Shown here one piece after another: positions 1 through 7,338 of a stretch of 64,000 nucleotides of DNA (position 1 is the first letter of the stretch; each line of letters opens with the position of its first letter). The notes below the pieces were generated by a model. That model searched no databases and had not been told where the DNA came from. It saw nothing but the letters and a program-made list of their open reading frames with translations. Origin of the DNA: an uncultured Ruminobacter sp. (lineage in GTDB: Bacteria > Pseudomonadota > Gammaproteobacteria > Enterobacterales > Succinivibrionaceae); contig CACYPY010000003.1 of the NCBI GenBank assembly GCA_902776415.1, forward strand, positions 18,187-82,186. Reading direction: 5' to 3'. A program made the position numbers and the translations under genes.

Positions 1-1
1 A

Positions 2-334
2 GCCGATATCCCGGATCACAAGCCCAAGGGGGTGATTCACTGGGTCAGCGCCGCACGCCATGTAAAGGCCGAAATCCGGCTGTACCAGAGACTTTTCCTG
101 GTGCCGAATCCCGGGGCCCAGGAGGATTTTCTGGCCACCATCAATCCGGATTCTCTGAAAATTGTGAAGGATGCTGTGCTCGAGGAATCTCTGGCCAATG
201 CCGTTCCCGGCCAGTCATTCCAGTTTGAACGCACCGGGTATTTCTGCCCTGACAGCAAGTACACCGGTGATTCCGCCAGGGTATTTAATCTGACAGTGGC
301 TCTCAAGGAAGATTCCCAGAAGGCACAGTCTTAA
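2..334 (+). CDS. glnS: Glutaminyl-tRNA synthetase, C-terminal fragment
   Basis: The window opens inside this gene; the open frame runs from base 2 and ends with TAA at 332-334. About 110 residues of the C-terminal anticodon-binding beta-barrel are visible. The stretches [17 protein letters not shown] and [12 protein letters not shown] are characteristic of bacterial/eukaryotic-type GlnRS, which charges tRNA-Gln directly with glutamine in the cytosol. The catalytic Rossmann domain lies outside the window, so intactness cannot be judged. The next gene starts 17 bases downstream on the same strand and may be co-transcribed. Confidence 0.93.
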   Translation, partial: ADIPDHKPKGVIHWVSAARHVKAEIRLYQRLFLVPNPGAQEDFLATINPDSLKIVKDAVLEESLANAVPGQSFQFERTGYFCPDSKYTGDSARVFNLTVALKEDSQKAQS

Positions 335-351
335 TTTGTTAAGGAAGTTTT

Positions 352-828
352 ATGAGCGAAGATTTATACGAAAACGATACTGAAGTTGCCGATGAAGTGG
401 CCGATGACGGTCAGTTTGACAATGATTTTGAGGTCGAACTCAGCAGAAGAGCTCCCAAAGGCGATGTTTTTCAGCAGATTTTTCCGAGAACCAGACACTG
501 GCTTCATGAAGGTGTTCGCCCAGAAGAAATTCTGCGGGAAGACAAGGATGATCTGGTCTTCTCATTCATCAAAAGAATGAAGGACCCTGACTACCCTGCC
601 TCCGAAGGAGTACGCTACATCAGATTCCGCAGCACTCTGGCAATTTCGGATCTGGAAATCGAAATGACCTTTACTCATATCGAGCTTTACTATCAGGATG
701 CCGACGGCAATCTGAGCCAGGCCATTCCGGTAAGAGACGGCGCCGAAGAGTGCCGGGACATCCAGAAGGTTTTTGAAAAGGTTGTGGATAACCTGGCTAA
801 TTATCTGAGCAAGGTTATTAACAGATAA
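352..828 (+). CDS. Hypothetical acidic cytosolic protein, 158 aa
   Basis: I do not recognise this protein. It is preceded by a good ribosome binding site (AAGGAAG at 341-347). The first 30 residues are very rich in Asp and Glu and probably disordered. The rest is mixed alpha/beta, with a basic-aromatic stretch near residue 45 (RTRHWLHEG) and a C-terminal helix. There is no signal peptide, membrane segment or cysteine pair to suggest a location other than the cytosol. It sits 17 bases after glnS, so it is likely read with that gene. Codon use looks like its neighbours. No function is proposed. Confidence 0.8.
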   Translation: MSEDLYENDTEVADEVADDGQFDNDFEVELSRRAPKGDVFQQIFPRTRHWLHEGVRPEEILREDKDDLVFSFIKRMKDPDYPASEGVRYIRFRSTLAISDLEIEMTFTHIELYYQDADGNLSQAIPVRDGAEECRDIQKVFEKVVDNLANYLSKVINR

Positions 829-883
829 AATTAACGGGATAAAGTTTCTTTAAATTTTCTGAACCATTCAAAAGGGATCTGTT

Positions 884-1294
884 ATGTTTTTTAAAAAATT
901 ATTACTGGCTCTGGCCGGTATTGCGGTTTCCGCCGGTGCTTCTGCAGCCGTGAGCTCCGATGTTTCCGGATTCATTTCCGGTGCCGGCCTGAACGCCCGT
1001 CAGGAGCGCGCTGTTACTCAGTATGCCGAAAGCCTGGACATGATTGCCAATATTGACCTGCAGAATCAGGAATCCGTGATCTCCGTGAACAAGGATTTCA
1101 TGAACGCCCAGCAGTGTCTGGCCCAGGTTTACAGCATCGATCAGAAGCCTCACATGATGCGGGTAAGCCGCCAGGTTTACGAAAAGACCTTCAATACTGA
1201 AGAGCTGGTTACCAAATACCGCCAGTTCCTGGGACAGGCCCTTCAGGAAGGCGAAAAGGCCCTTCCCTCCGCCAGGGCCCGTGCCTGCAAGTAA
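884..1294 (+). CDS. Hypothetical secreted/periplasmic protein, 136 aa
   Basis: The protein has a clear Sec signal peptide: FFKKLLLALAGIAVSAGA followed by a likely cleavage site after ASA near residue 21. The mature part of about 115 residues is mostly helical and has only two cysteines, at about 78 and 135, which could form a disulfide in the periplasm. An AAGGGA ribosome binding site precedes the ATG. I do not recognise the family. It stands alone between the glnS pair and bamC, with 304 bases after it that hold no gene. Confidence 0.8.
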   Translation: MFFKKLLLALAGIAVSAGASAAVSSDVSGFISGAGLNARQERAVTQYAESLDMIANIDLQNQESVISVNKDFMNAQQCLAQVYSIDQKPHMMRVSRQVYEKTFNTEELVTKYRQFLGQALQEGEKALPSARARACK

Positions 1295-1329
1295 TCCGCA
1301 CTGCCGAACTCCCGGCGTGCCGGCGGCGG

Positions 1330-1360
1330 GCAGATCCGTTTTCTTCGAATCCGGATCTGC
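1330..1360. repeat. Hairpin-forming inverted repeat
   Basis: GCAGATCCG at 1330-1338 is exactly complementary to CGGATCTGC at 1352-1360, with a 13-base loop. It lies 36 bases past the stop of the secreted hypothetical gene. No T-run follows, so it is not a classical intrinsic terminator; it may protect a 3' end or be a small REP-like palindrome. Apart from this and the promoter below, 1295-1598 holds nothing I can identify. Confidence 0.5.
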
Positions 1361-1536
1361 GGGCTTCCGATATTCCGCTTCCGGAATGCCCGGTTTTCGC
1401 TGTCCGGAAAGCCGGGACTTCAATTTCTTCCTGCGGCCACTGCCGGACAGCGTTCCTGTCAGGATCGGATATGTCCGCCGGCAATTCCCTGCAAACAGAA
1501 TCCGTGCTGCCGTGTCCCTCCGGGGACAAATCACAG

Positions 1537-1565
1537 TTGACAGGATGCCGTTTGATTTTCAGAAT
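1537..1565 (+). promoter_or_regulatory. Candidate sigma-70 promoter for bamC
   Basis: A perfect -35 box TTGACA (1537-1542) is followed after 17 bases by CAGAAT (1560-1565), which matches the -10 consensus at four of six positions. It lies 34 bases upstream of the bamC start. Confidence 0.45.
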
Positions 1566-1598
1566 ATGCAAAATAATTTACAAAGGAATCCATGCGCT

Positions 1599-2747
1599 AT
1601 GCCTAACAAGAGGAACGTTGCCGGCCTGATGATGCTGTCCGGCGTTATGGTCATTGCCGGCCTGATGTCCGGTTGCCGTTCCAGTTATGTTAACAATGAC
1701 ATCAGACAGGCCAACAACAAGTTCGCCTATCTGGACACCGTTCCGGTGGAGCGCCGGATGGTTCAGCCCGAAGGTACCACTCCCATCAGCTATTCCAGAA
1801 AATTCGATCTCCCGGCAATGAAATTTGACGATGTGCGCTCCGCCCTGGTGGGCAAGGCTGTGGATGTCCGGCCCCCGCAGAAGCTGATTCCGCTGAACAG
1901 CAACGTGGCCGTGGGACAGGACGGCGATATTGCCTACGTCTGGTTTTATCCCGACGAGGAAGGCAATGAAATTACCTCCAATGATCTTCTGGCCACACTT
2001 TTCAGAATGTTTACCAGATCCGCCATCAGCGTGGATACCATCGATGCCATGAACAGCTTCATTCAGACCGACTGGTATGACGCCACGGAATTTGCCACCC
2101 CCTACAGTCCCGAGGCCATGGAAAAAGGTTTTCTTATCTACCGGCAGCGCTATGCCTTCGGCCTCAGAAAGAACACCGAAGGTGCTCCCGGGGTTTCCAT
2201 TCAGCTTACCGACAATATCATCGAACAGACTGACGGTACCGAACTCAAGGCCGGTCTTAACCGTTTCGAGCCTTCCAGGTTCACGGCTCTAATGGCCAAC
2301 AGACTGATGTGGTCATACAACCTGGATATGAAGAAAAAGCACAGCGGCGGCGAAAGCGCCTATGTGGCCATTGCTCTCGGCAGGGACAACAATGATCTGC
2401 CGTGCTGGCTGGTGGATGCCGGGTTCGATGACACCTACAAGGCTCTTGTGGATCTGCTTAAGGCTTACGAAATCAAGATTAAGGAATACTCCTCCACCTC
2501 CGGCGAGGTCACTATCAAGTACAGCGAGCCGGATCCTGAATTCTGGGAATCCCAGGGAGTGGAATCCTGGGGACTGGAATCCGGGAAATATACCTTCAAG
2601 CTTGGCGTGTTCCAGGGTAAGACCTCCATCACCATGTATGACGACAAGAACAAGCCGGTAAACACCTCGGTTACCGCCAGAATGTACAGCGGATTCGCCT
2701 CATCTCTGAACGTGCAGTTTTATTTGAACCGCACCGCAGGAAAGTGA
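1599..2747 (+). CDS. bamC: Outer membrane protein assembly factor BamC (lipoprotein)
   Basis: BamC is a lipoprotein of the BAM complex, which inserts beta-barrel proteins into the outer membrane. The ATG at 1599 follows AAAGGAATC and gives a type II signal peptide with lipobox LMSGC (Cys26); the open frame extends further upstream but without a signal sequence. The family stretch ALVGKAVDVRPPQ is present, followed by two helix-grip-like domains, the second ending in GLESGKYTFKLGVF. At 382 residues it is longer than the E. coli protein (about 344). It is followed by purC, the same order as nlpB-purC in E. coli, which supports the call. Confidence 0.88.
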   Translation: MPNKRNVAGLMMLSGVMVIAGLMSGCRSSYVNNDIRQANNKFAYLDTVPVERRMVQPEGTTPISYSRKFDLPAMKFDDVRSALVGKAVDVRPPQKLIPLNSNVAVGQDGDIAYVWFYPDEEGNEITSNDLLATLFRMFTRSAISVDTIDAMNSFIQTDWYDATEFATPYSPEAMEKGFLIYRQRYAFGLRKNTEGAPGVSIQLTDNIIEQTDGTELKAGLNRFEPSRFTALMANRLMWSYNLDMKKKHSGGESAYVAIALGRDNNDLPCWLVDAGFDDTYKALVDLLKAYEIKIKEYSSTSGEVTIKYSEPDPEFWESQGVESWGLESGKYTFKLGVFQGKTSITMYDDKNKPVNTSVTARMYSGFASSLNVQFYLNRTAGK

Positions 2748-2763
2748 TACCGCTCACTTATTT

Positions 2764-2774
2764 TGTGGTACAAT
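2764..2774 (+). promoter_or_regulatory. Candidate extended -10 element for purC
   Basis: TGTGGTACAAT ends at 2774; it combines a TGN extension with a TACAAT -10 box 51 bases before the purC ATG. No good -35 box is visible. A very similar TGTGGTATAAT occurs just after purC at 3552-3562. Confidence 0.4.
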
Positions 2775-2825
2775 GCAGAACATTAACCAATACCTCATTT
2801 CGAGTAATTTTCGGGAGTTTTTCAA

Positions 2826-3542
2826 ATGGTTGAAAAGAAAGAAGAGCTTTATCGTGGTAAGGCAAAAACTGTTTATGCCACTAACGATCCAAAGCGTTTA
2901 ATCATCACTTTCAGAGATGATACCTCTGCATTCGACGGCCTTAAGATCGAGCAGCTCGCCCGTAAAGGTAAGACCAACAACAAGTTCAACTACTTCATCA
3001 TGAAGAAGCTCGAAGAAGCCGGTGTTCCTACCCAGATTGAAGAACTTCTCAACGACAACGAAATTCTGGTAAAGAAGCTCGAAATGGTTCCTGTGGAGTG
3101 CGTTGTACGCAACGTCACCGCCGGCTCCATCTGCAAGCGTCTTGGCGTACAGCAGGGCCTGGAGCTCAAGGTTCCCACCTTTGAGTTCTTCCTGAAGAAT
3201 GACGCTCTCCATGATCCCATGGTTAATGATTCCCATATCATTTCCTTCGGCTGGGGCACCCAGGAGCAGATCGATGAAATGAAGGCTCTCAGCCTTAAGA
3301 TTAACGATGTTCTCAAGAAACTGTTTGACGATGCCGGCCTGATTCTCGTTGACTACAAGCTTGAGTTCGGTCTCTATGACGGTAAGCTGGTTCTGGGCGA
3401 CGAATTCTCCCCGGACGGCTGCCGTCTCTGGGACAAGAACACCAAGGAATCCCTGGACAAGGATCGTTTCCGCAAGGATCTCGGCGGTGTTATCGAGGCA
3501 TACGAGGAAGTTGCCCGTCGCATCGGCTGTCCTCTTGACTAA
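2826..3542 (+). CDS. purC: Phosphoribosylaminoimidazole-succinocarboxamide synthase
   Basis: PurC condenses CAIR with aspartate, using ATP, to give SAICAR in purine synthesis. The 238-residue length is typical of the bacterial enzyme. Recognisable stretches are [10 protein letters not shown] at the N-terminus, the ATP/substrate segment [14 protein letters not shown] and the C-terminal [14 protein letters not shown]. An adequate GGGAG ribosome binding site precedes the ATG. Codon use is strongly biased, as expected for a well-expressed gene. A second purine gene, purL, is at 35.8 kb. Confidence 0.97.
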   Translation: MVEKKEELYRGKAKTVYATNDPKRLIITFRDDTSAFDGLKIEQLARKGKTNNKFNYFIMKKLEEAGVPTQIEELLNDNEILVKKLEMVPVECVVRNVTAGSICKRLGVQQGLELKVPTFEFFLKNDALHDPMVNDSHIISFGWGTQEQIDEMKALSLKINDVLKKLFDDAGLILVDYKLEFGLYDGKLVLGDEFSPDGCRLWDKNTKESLDKDRFRKDLGGVIEAYEEVARRIGCPLD

Positions 3543-3562
3543 TTGCGGCGTTGTGGTATAAT
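3535..3562 (+). promoter_or_regulatory. Stable-RNA type promoter for tRNA-Thr
   Basis: TTGACT (3535-3540, overlapping the purC stop) and a perfect TATAAT (3557-3562) are 16 bases apart, with a TGG extension before the -10. The following CCACCACCG is G+C-rich, like the discriminators of stringently controlled rRNA and tRNA promoters. Confidence 0.7.
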
Positions 3563-3577
3563 CCACCACCGTTCGGG

Positions 3578-3606
3578 AAACCGCCTGTTTGTGGCGGTTT
3601 CTTTTG
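3578..3606 (+). terminator. Intrinsic terminator-like hairpin between purC and tRNA-Thr
   Basis: AAACCGCC (3578-3585) pairs perfectly with GGCGGTTT (3593-3600) around a 7-base loop and is followed by CTTTTG. It most simply ends purC transcription, but it also lies about 10 bases downstream of the expected start of the tRNA promoter. Confidence 0.65.
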
Positions 3607-3633
3607 TCAGAAGTTCCTTCTTTATTTCAGAAC

Positions 3634-3709
3634 GCCACTTTAGCTCAGTCGGTAGAGCAGCTGTTTCGTAAACAGTTGGTCGCAGGTTCGATTCCTGTAA
3701 GTGGCACCA
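3634..3709 (+). tRNA. tRNA-Thr (anticodon CGT)
   Basis: The sequence folds as a complete 76-base cloverleaf: acceptor GCCACTT pairs with AAGTGGC, the D-stem is GCTC/GAGC, the anticodon stem is GCTGT/ACAGT around loop TTCGTAA, and the T-arm is GCAGG-TTCGATT-CCTGT. The anticodon CGT reads the threonine codon ACG. The 3' CCA is encoded. No other tRNA is adjacent and no terminator was found right after it. Confidence 0.95.
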
Positions 3710-3856
3710 TCCATCATTCTCAATACACCCAAAACCTTGACATTAAAGCTTTCAGAACCCAAAATTACCCCTGATTTTGTGATTCCAGCACCCTTTTTTC
3801 AGCAGATTTGGGGTTTTTCAGGAGTCTGAAAATGGGGTCGAATTTTTTGGGTTCTT

Positions 3857-4034
3857 CGGAAATTTCTGTAGGCGGTTAATTTTTACCCAATGCGATATAC
3901 CCGGTATCAAGCAGGGTTCTGGATCAGTTTGAAGAATCGAAAGTTATTGATTAATGAGGGAAGCCGCCTGCGGCGCCTTCCTGTTAATGATTGAAGGGGA
4001 TTCTCCCCTTCCCCCCTTGTACTGCCCTGTGCAG
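3857..4034 (+). repeat. Dispersed repeat copy 1 (decayed mobile-element end)
   Basis: This stretch is clearly related to 53128-53304 and more distantly to 42447-42551. All three encode the end of the same protein; here the tail reads AIYPVSSRVLDQFEESKVID and stops at 3952-3954. A G+C-rich hairpin follows (GGAAG, inner CGCC/GGCG, CTTCC), then a pyrimidine-rich tract ending CCCCCTTGTACTG. No intact transposase precedes it. The rest of 3710-4244 has no gene I can support. Confidence 0.7.
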
Positions 4035-4244
4035 AAATATTATGAGGATTAGAACCAGCAAAGATAAGAGTACTGGTTACGGGGGCCTTGATGAAGAGTA
4101 TTTCTTCCTGAAGATTATGGACGTTTCTTGCCATGACCATGCTCAAAAATGAATCATTCCTACAGGAATTTCCTTTGAGCAGGCTCCGGCCCCCTTGTCC
4201 ATGAGGCCACAGGCAACTCGAGTTTTATAAAAGAAGATCGAACT

Positions 4245-4370
4245 CTATTTCTTTTCTGTTTTTGTAAGGTGCATCAGCTGCTTGAATTTCTCCGTCTCGT
4301 GTTTACATTCGTTTTCGCTCATTCCGTTTTTATATCGCTCATGAGGGTGTGCTTCGTAGTACTCTTCCAT
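4245..4370 (-). pseudogene. Short ORF, probably a gene remnant (41 aa)
   Basis: This small reverse-strand ORF runs from ATG at 4370 to TAG at 4245. Its composition looks like real protein: MEEYYEAHPHERYKNG then a Glu/Lys-rich amphipathic helix ending in KTEKK. The frame stays open upstream of the ATG for about 25 more codons, including NYWAVVF, so the piece may be the C-terminal end of a larger decayed gene. No ribosome binding site precedes the ATG. I do not recognise the family. It lies just downstream of the fic gene on the same strand. Confidence 0.35.
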
Positions 4371-4462
4371 GAAAACAACGGCCCAGTAGTTAAACTGGGT
4401 GGTGGGAGACCGTTTATACGAAACTGATGAGAAAAACCGCGGAAATCCGCATTCTCGAGCTG

Positions 4463-5509
4463 TTAAAGTTTAACATATCTCGTTGATCTTCCAGTTCCCA
4501 CTTTCCGGATCTGACCTTCCCGAACCAGCTGACCCAGAACTGCCTCAATGGTCGTTGCACTGACATCCGGAAGAATCTTTCCGATATCAGCCTTTGAGAT
4601 TGGTGTAAGACTGTTCAGAACAGTCGCCTCTACTCTTGCCTGTTTCGTGACTCTCTTGCTGCCTATGACCGCAAAGCGTTTATCCAGCTCCTTGTAGCAC
4701 ATATACAGCGTTGTCAAAAACTCCATGATGAATGCAGAGTAATCGCTCTGGTTTTCATGCCATCCATTGGAGGATTGCTTCAGGGCATCGTAGTAATTTC
4801 CCTTCCTGAGGTTGATCTGTTCCTCAAAGGAGATGTATTTCCCGACATCAAATCCATTCCTGTACAGAAGCAGGAGGGAAAGCAGACGTGAGATTCTCCC
4901 GTTACCATCCCTGAACGGATGTATGCAAAGGAAATCCAGTACTGCACAGGGGACCAGAAGAAGCTGATTGATATTAGGATTGTCCCTTGCCTCCTGATAC
5001 GCGAGAATCATTTGCTCCATCTCATCCGGAGTATCTAAGGCAGATGTCGGATGGAAGCGAACTCTTCTCCGCCCATACTGATCCTCTTCAATGATGTCAT
5101 TATCAGTTTCTTTGTATTTTCCGGCGTAAGAATACCCGGCAATGTTCATCATGATTGCATGAAGCCGGATGATATCTGCCTGGCGCAAATCCATATCAGC
5201 GTAGCTCGTATGAACAACAGCAAGGGCATCCCTGTATCCCGCAATTTCCTGCTCACTGTGATTTAGCGGCTCACTGTTTCCATTCACGATTTCATTGATG
5301 CGATCATCTGTTGTCACTATTCCTTCAATTGCATTTGAACTCTTTACAGACTGAACTTTCGCAATCGCCACCAGCCCGGAAAAAACATCTGCAAACCGAT
5401 CCTTTCTCGACCACGACACCGCACGAAGCGTGTAAATATCTGATGTGATATTCAGTAGGCCCGCAGGAAGCATTCCGTTTTCCAGGAATGAATAGTCAAA
5501 TCTGTGCAT
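4463..5509 (-). CDS. Fic-domain protein with C-terminal winged helix
   Basis: Fic enzymes usually transfer AMP from ATP to a hydroxyl of a target protein. The complete motif HPFRDGNGR is present at about residues 197-205, including the catalytic histidine. An N-terminal inhibitory motif SSNAIEG (about 57-63) marks a class II self-inhibited enzyme. Residues 285-346 look like a winged helix-turn-helix, so the protein may also bind DNA. The ATG at 5509 follows a GGAG site at good spacing; the open frame continues upstream but lacks coding character. The upstream region carries several TGCATAAA-type repeats that could be autoregulatory operators. The substrate is unknown. Confidence 0.85.
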   Translation of the reverse strand: MHRFDYSFLENGMLPAGLLNITSDIYTLRAVSWSRKDRFADVFSGLVAIAKVQSVKSSNAIEGIVTTDDRINEIVNGNSEPLNHSEQEIAGYRDALAVVHTSYADMDLRQADIIRLHAIMMNIAGYSYAGKYKETDNDIIEEDQYGRRRVRFHPTSALDTPDEMEQMILAYQEARDNPNINQLLLVPCAVLDFLCIHPFRDGNGRISRLLSLLLLYRNGFDVGKYISFEEQINLRKGNYYDALKQSSNGWHENQSDYSAFIMEFLTTLYMCYKELDKRFAVIGSKRVTKQARVEATVLNSLTPISKADIGKILPDVSATTIEAVLGQLVREGQIRKVGTGRSTRYVKL

Positions 5510-5525
5510 GGTACAAACTCCTTTT

Positions 5526-5643
5526 TGCATAAAATAATAGATCTTTTTATGCAGAAAATCAACTACTATCTGCATTAAGCAGTGTCTGTTTTTATGCATA
5601 TAAAACATTGCTTCTGCATAAAGGCTGATTGTATTTAATGCAG
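5526..5643 (-). promoter_or_regulatory. Cluster of TGCATAAA-type repeats upstream of fic
   Basis: TGCATAAAA (5526-5534) and TTTTTATGCA (5544-5553) form an inverted repeat. Further TGCA-centred sites occur at 5571 (TGCATTAAGCAG), 5593 (TTATGCATA), 5615 (TGCATAAA) and 5638 (TTAATGCAG). Six related sites in about 120 A+T-rich bases just upstream of a Fic/winged-helix gene suggest operator sites. The adjoining 5646-5910 holds nothing else I can identify. Confidence 0.5.
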
Positions 5644-5910
5644 ATGAACTCAAATCCAGCCTCATCCGGGGCTCTCCCTCGCACCCAGGTCCGGTCCTAC
5701 CCCCCGGGCTCTCCATTCCACCAGGGCCAGTCAGACAAGGTTCCCAAGATGTCAGAGAGGATTCCTTATAAGTCAGATTGAGTTCCAAAACTGTCAAAAA
5801 AAGTACTTGAAAAAGGAATCAGTTTACAGTGCTCTTGAATGCTCGGACATGTTTTTTTGCAATACTCATACAGTTCTTTAGCTCTTTCATTAGGAGATTT
5901 GACACCAAAT

Positions 5911-6009
5911 ATGAGTCCGGTGCAAAAAGTCGATTTCTGCCTTAGTCCGATACAACGAAGCCTTTAAAATAGCCATCCGTTTTTGGCAAAAATGGTGTTT
6001 TTGGACTTT
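5911..6009 (-). repeat. 99-bp repeat, inverted copy of 60491-60589
   Basis: The reverse complement of this stretch matches 60491-60589 at 94 of 99 positions by manual alignment. It covers the transposase tail, its stop codon and the apparent element end TGCACCGGACTCAT; similarity stops at that point. Confidence 0.8.
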
Positions 6010-6223
6010 CTTCTAAGATTTTCTGTGCCAGTGTATCCTTAGATTTCCTTATGCCTTGGTACCGGAATTTGCTTCTTTCCCTTAACCTAGATTTCGTGAA
6101 ACGGATCGGCTTCATAACGAGCTGACCAGGAAGAATACAATCCTGAATAACGACGGCACCACCTGCGGGCTGCCCAGCGGCAAAACTCCAATTGGCAAGG
6201 AAAAACCGAACCCAAGAAAGCAC
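5942..6223 (-). pseudogene. Transposase C-terminal fragment (copy A)
   Basis: The reverse-strand frame ends in the peptide PKTPFLPKTDGYFKGFVVSD and a stop at 5942. The same peptide tail, with one change, is found at 60.5 kb on the plus strand, and the DNA identity continues into the non-coding base pairs after the stop. That is what two copies of one insertion-sequence end look like. Upstream residues are basic (RFTKSRLRERSKF). There is no catalytic core, start signal or opposite end, so the element is dead. The IS family could not be assigned. Confidence 0.5.
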
Positions 6224-6676
6224 AACAACTTACGACAGAAAAGCGACAGGAAAAATGACGGTCAGCCGGTATCTCTTTGTCATCTCAGCAGAACATTCCA
6301 GCAATTCCCTTGATGCTCCCACCCCCTGTTAATCTCCGAAAATCCCCCGAAACTCGAGGTTGCCACACGTATAATGGATCGGCTTCCATAGTCTTTTTCT
6401 TGATGAAAACTCCGACAGATAATATAATTTCGGAAATACTTGGGGCTTTCCGGAGATTTTCCGAAACAGCTTCAAAAGAGATCCTGAGCCGTAACGCAGT
6501 TTTAGCTGCCCGGGTTTTCGGCAATACCTCCAGGCAGACGTCATGCAATCCTCGGAAACAGCGTTCTGCCACAAAAGCAGATCCCCGACAGAAGCAATCG
6601 CTGCCGCCGGACTGCCGGATCCGAAGCATTTTACCGGCTGCGGTTATGATTTTTACTAAAGAGAGTACGACAAAAT
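6224..6676. other. Intergenic region without a supported gene
   Basis: About 450 bases between the transposase remnant and the maoP-like gene. Overlapping ORFs on both strands lack ribosome binding sites and recognisable domains, and I found no RNA gene. It may be decayed accessory DNA. Confidence 0.4.
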
Positions 6677-7015
6677 ATGAGCTTTGAATCAGAAAAGTCC
6701 TTCAGCGACTTTACCAATTTTCCCCGCGGAATCCGCAGAAGCGGACGCTTTTCTGTAAAGGAATCTGAGCTTCTTGAAGAATTCGGTACCGCCATGATGG
6801 AAATCTACAAGGGCGAAAGAAAACCCAAAGACAGCGTCGAGAAGGAATTTCTGGCCCAGATCCGCAGCAGCAGCATTCCCACGGATCTTTACGCCAAGGT
6901 ATTCAAGAAGTACCTGAAGGAAATCAGCCCGCGGAAGACTCATGATCTTACTGCCTCCGGCGGAGATGAGGAAGGAGACGGATCCTACGATTCCGGGGAT
7001 GATTCCATCGAATAG
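6677..7015 (+). CDS. maoP: MaoP/DUF413 family protein
   Basis: The 112-residue protein resembles E. coli MaoP (YifE), which with the maoS site organises the Ori macrodomain of the chromosome. Matching stretches are FPRGIRRSGRFSVKESELLEEFG (compare [23 protein letters not shown]), the GERKPKDSVEKEF segment, and the YLKEISPRKTHDLTASGG tail. The C-terminus is acidic, with many Asp, Gly and Ser. The gene stands alone, followed by an intrinsic terminator. No maoS-like site was searched for or recognised. Function is inferred only from family resemblance. Confidence 0.82.
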   Translation: MSFESEKSFSDFTNFPRGIRRSGRFSVKESELLEEFGTAMMEIYKGERKPKDSVEKEFLAQIRSSSIPTDLYAKVFKKYLKEISPRKTHDLTASGGDEEGDGSYDSGDDSIE

Positions 7016-7046
7016 CATCTGAATATAAGCAGTTTTTGAGGAGGGA

Positions 7047-7079
7047 GGGAGACTGCCGCGGCGTCTCCCTTCTTGTTTT
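7047..7079 (+). terminator. Intrinsic terminator after maoP
   Basis: GGGAGAC (7047-7053) pairs with GTCTCCC (7063-7069), followed by TTCTTGTTTT. The rest of 7016-7338 has no other recognisable feature. Confidence 0.7.
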
Positions 7080-7338
7080 CCGCATTTCTCAGAAATGAAC
7101 CCTGTCCTCCCGGTAAACACGCTCAGAAAACTTCCCGGCCTCCTTCCTGCCGGCATCATGACGGGGATTTCCCGTCCTCTCGGAACGTCTCTTCGGACCT
7201 TCACCGTTATTAATGGCAAAAGGCTCAAAAATTCTGACACTGATCTCAAATTATCTTACAATAGGCAGAACCTGAAAGGCATATGTCTTTCTTGCGGAGT
7301 TGTCCTTATTTTTTCCCTCATTTTTAAGGAACATGAAC

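Noticed and set aside
1281..1598. N-terminal extension of bamC by about 106 codons
   Set aside because: It would bury the lipoprotein signal peptide; the ATG at 1599 has a ribosome binding site and lipobox.
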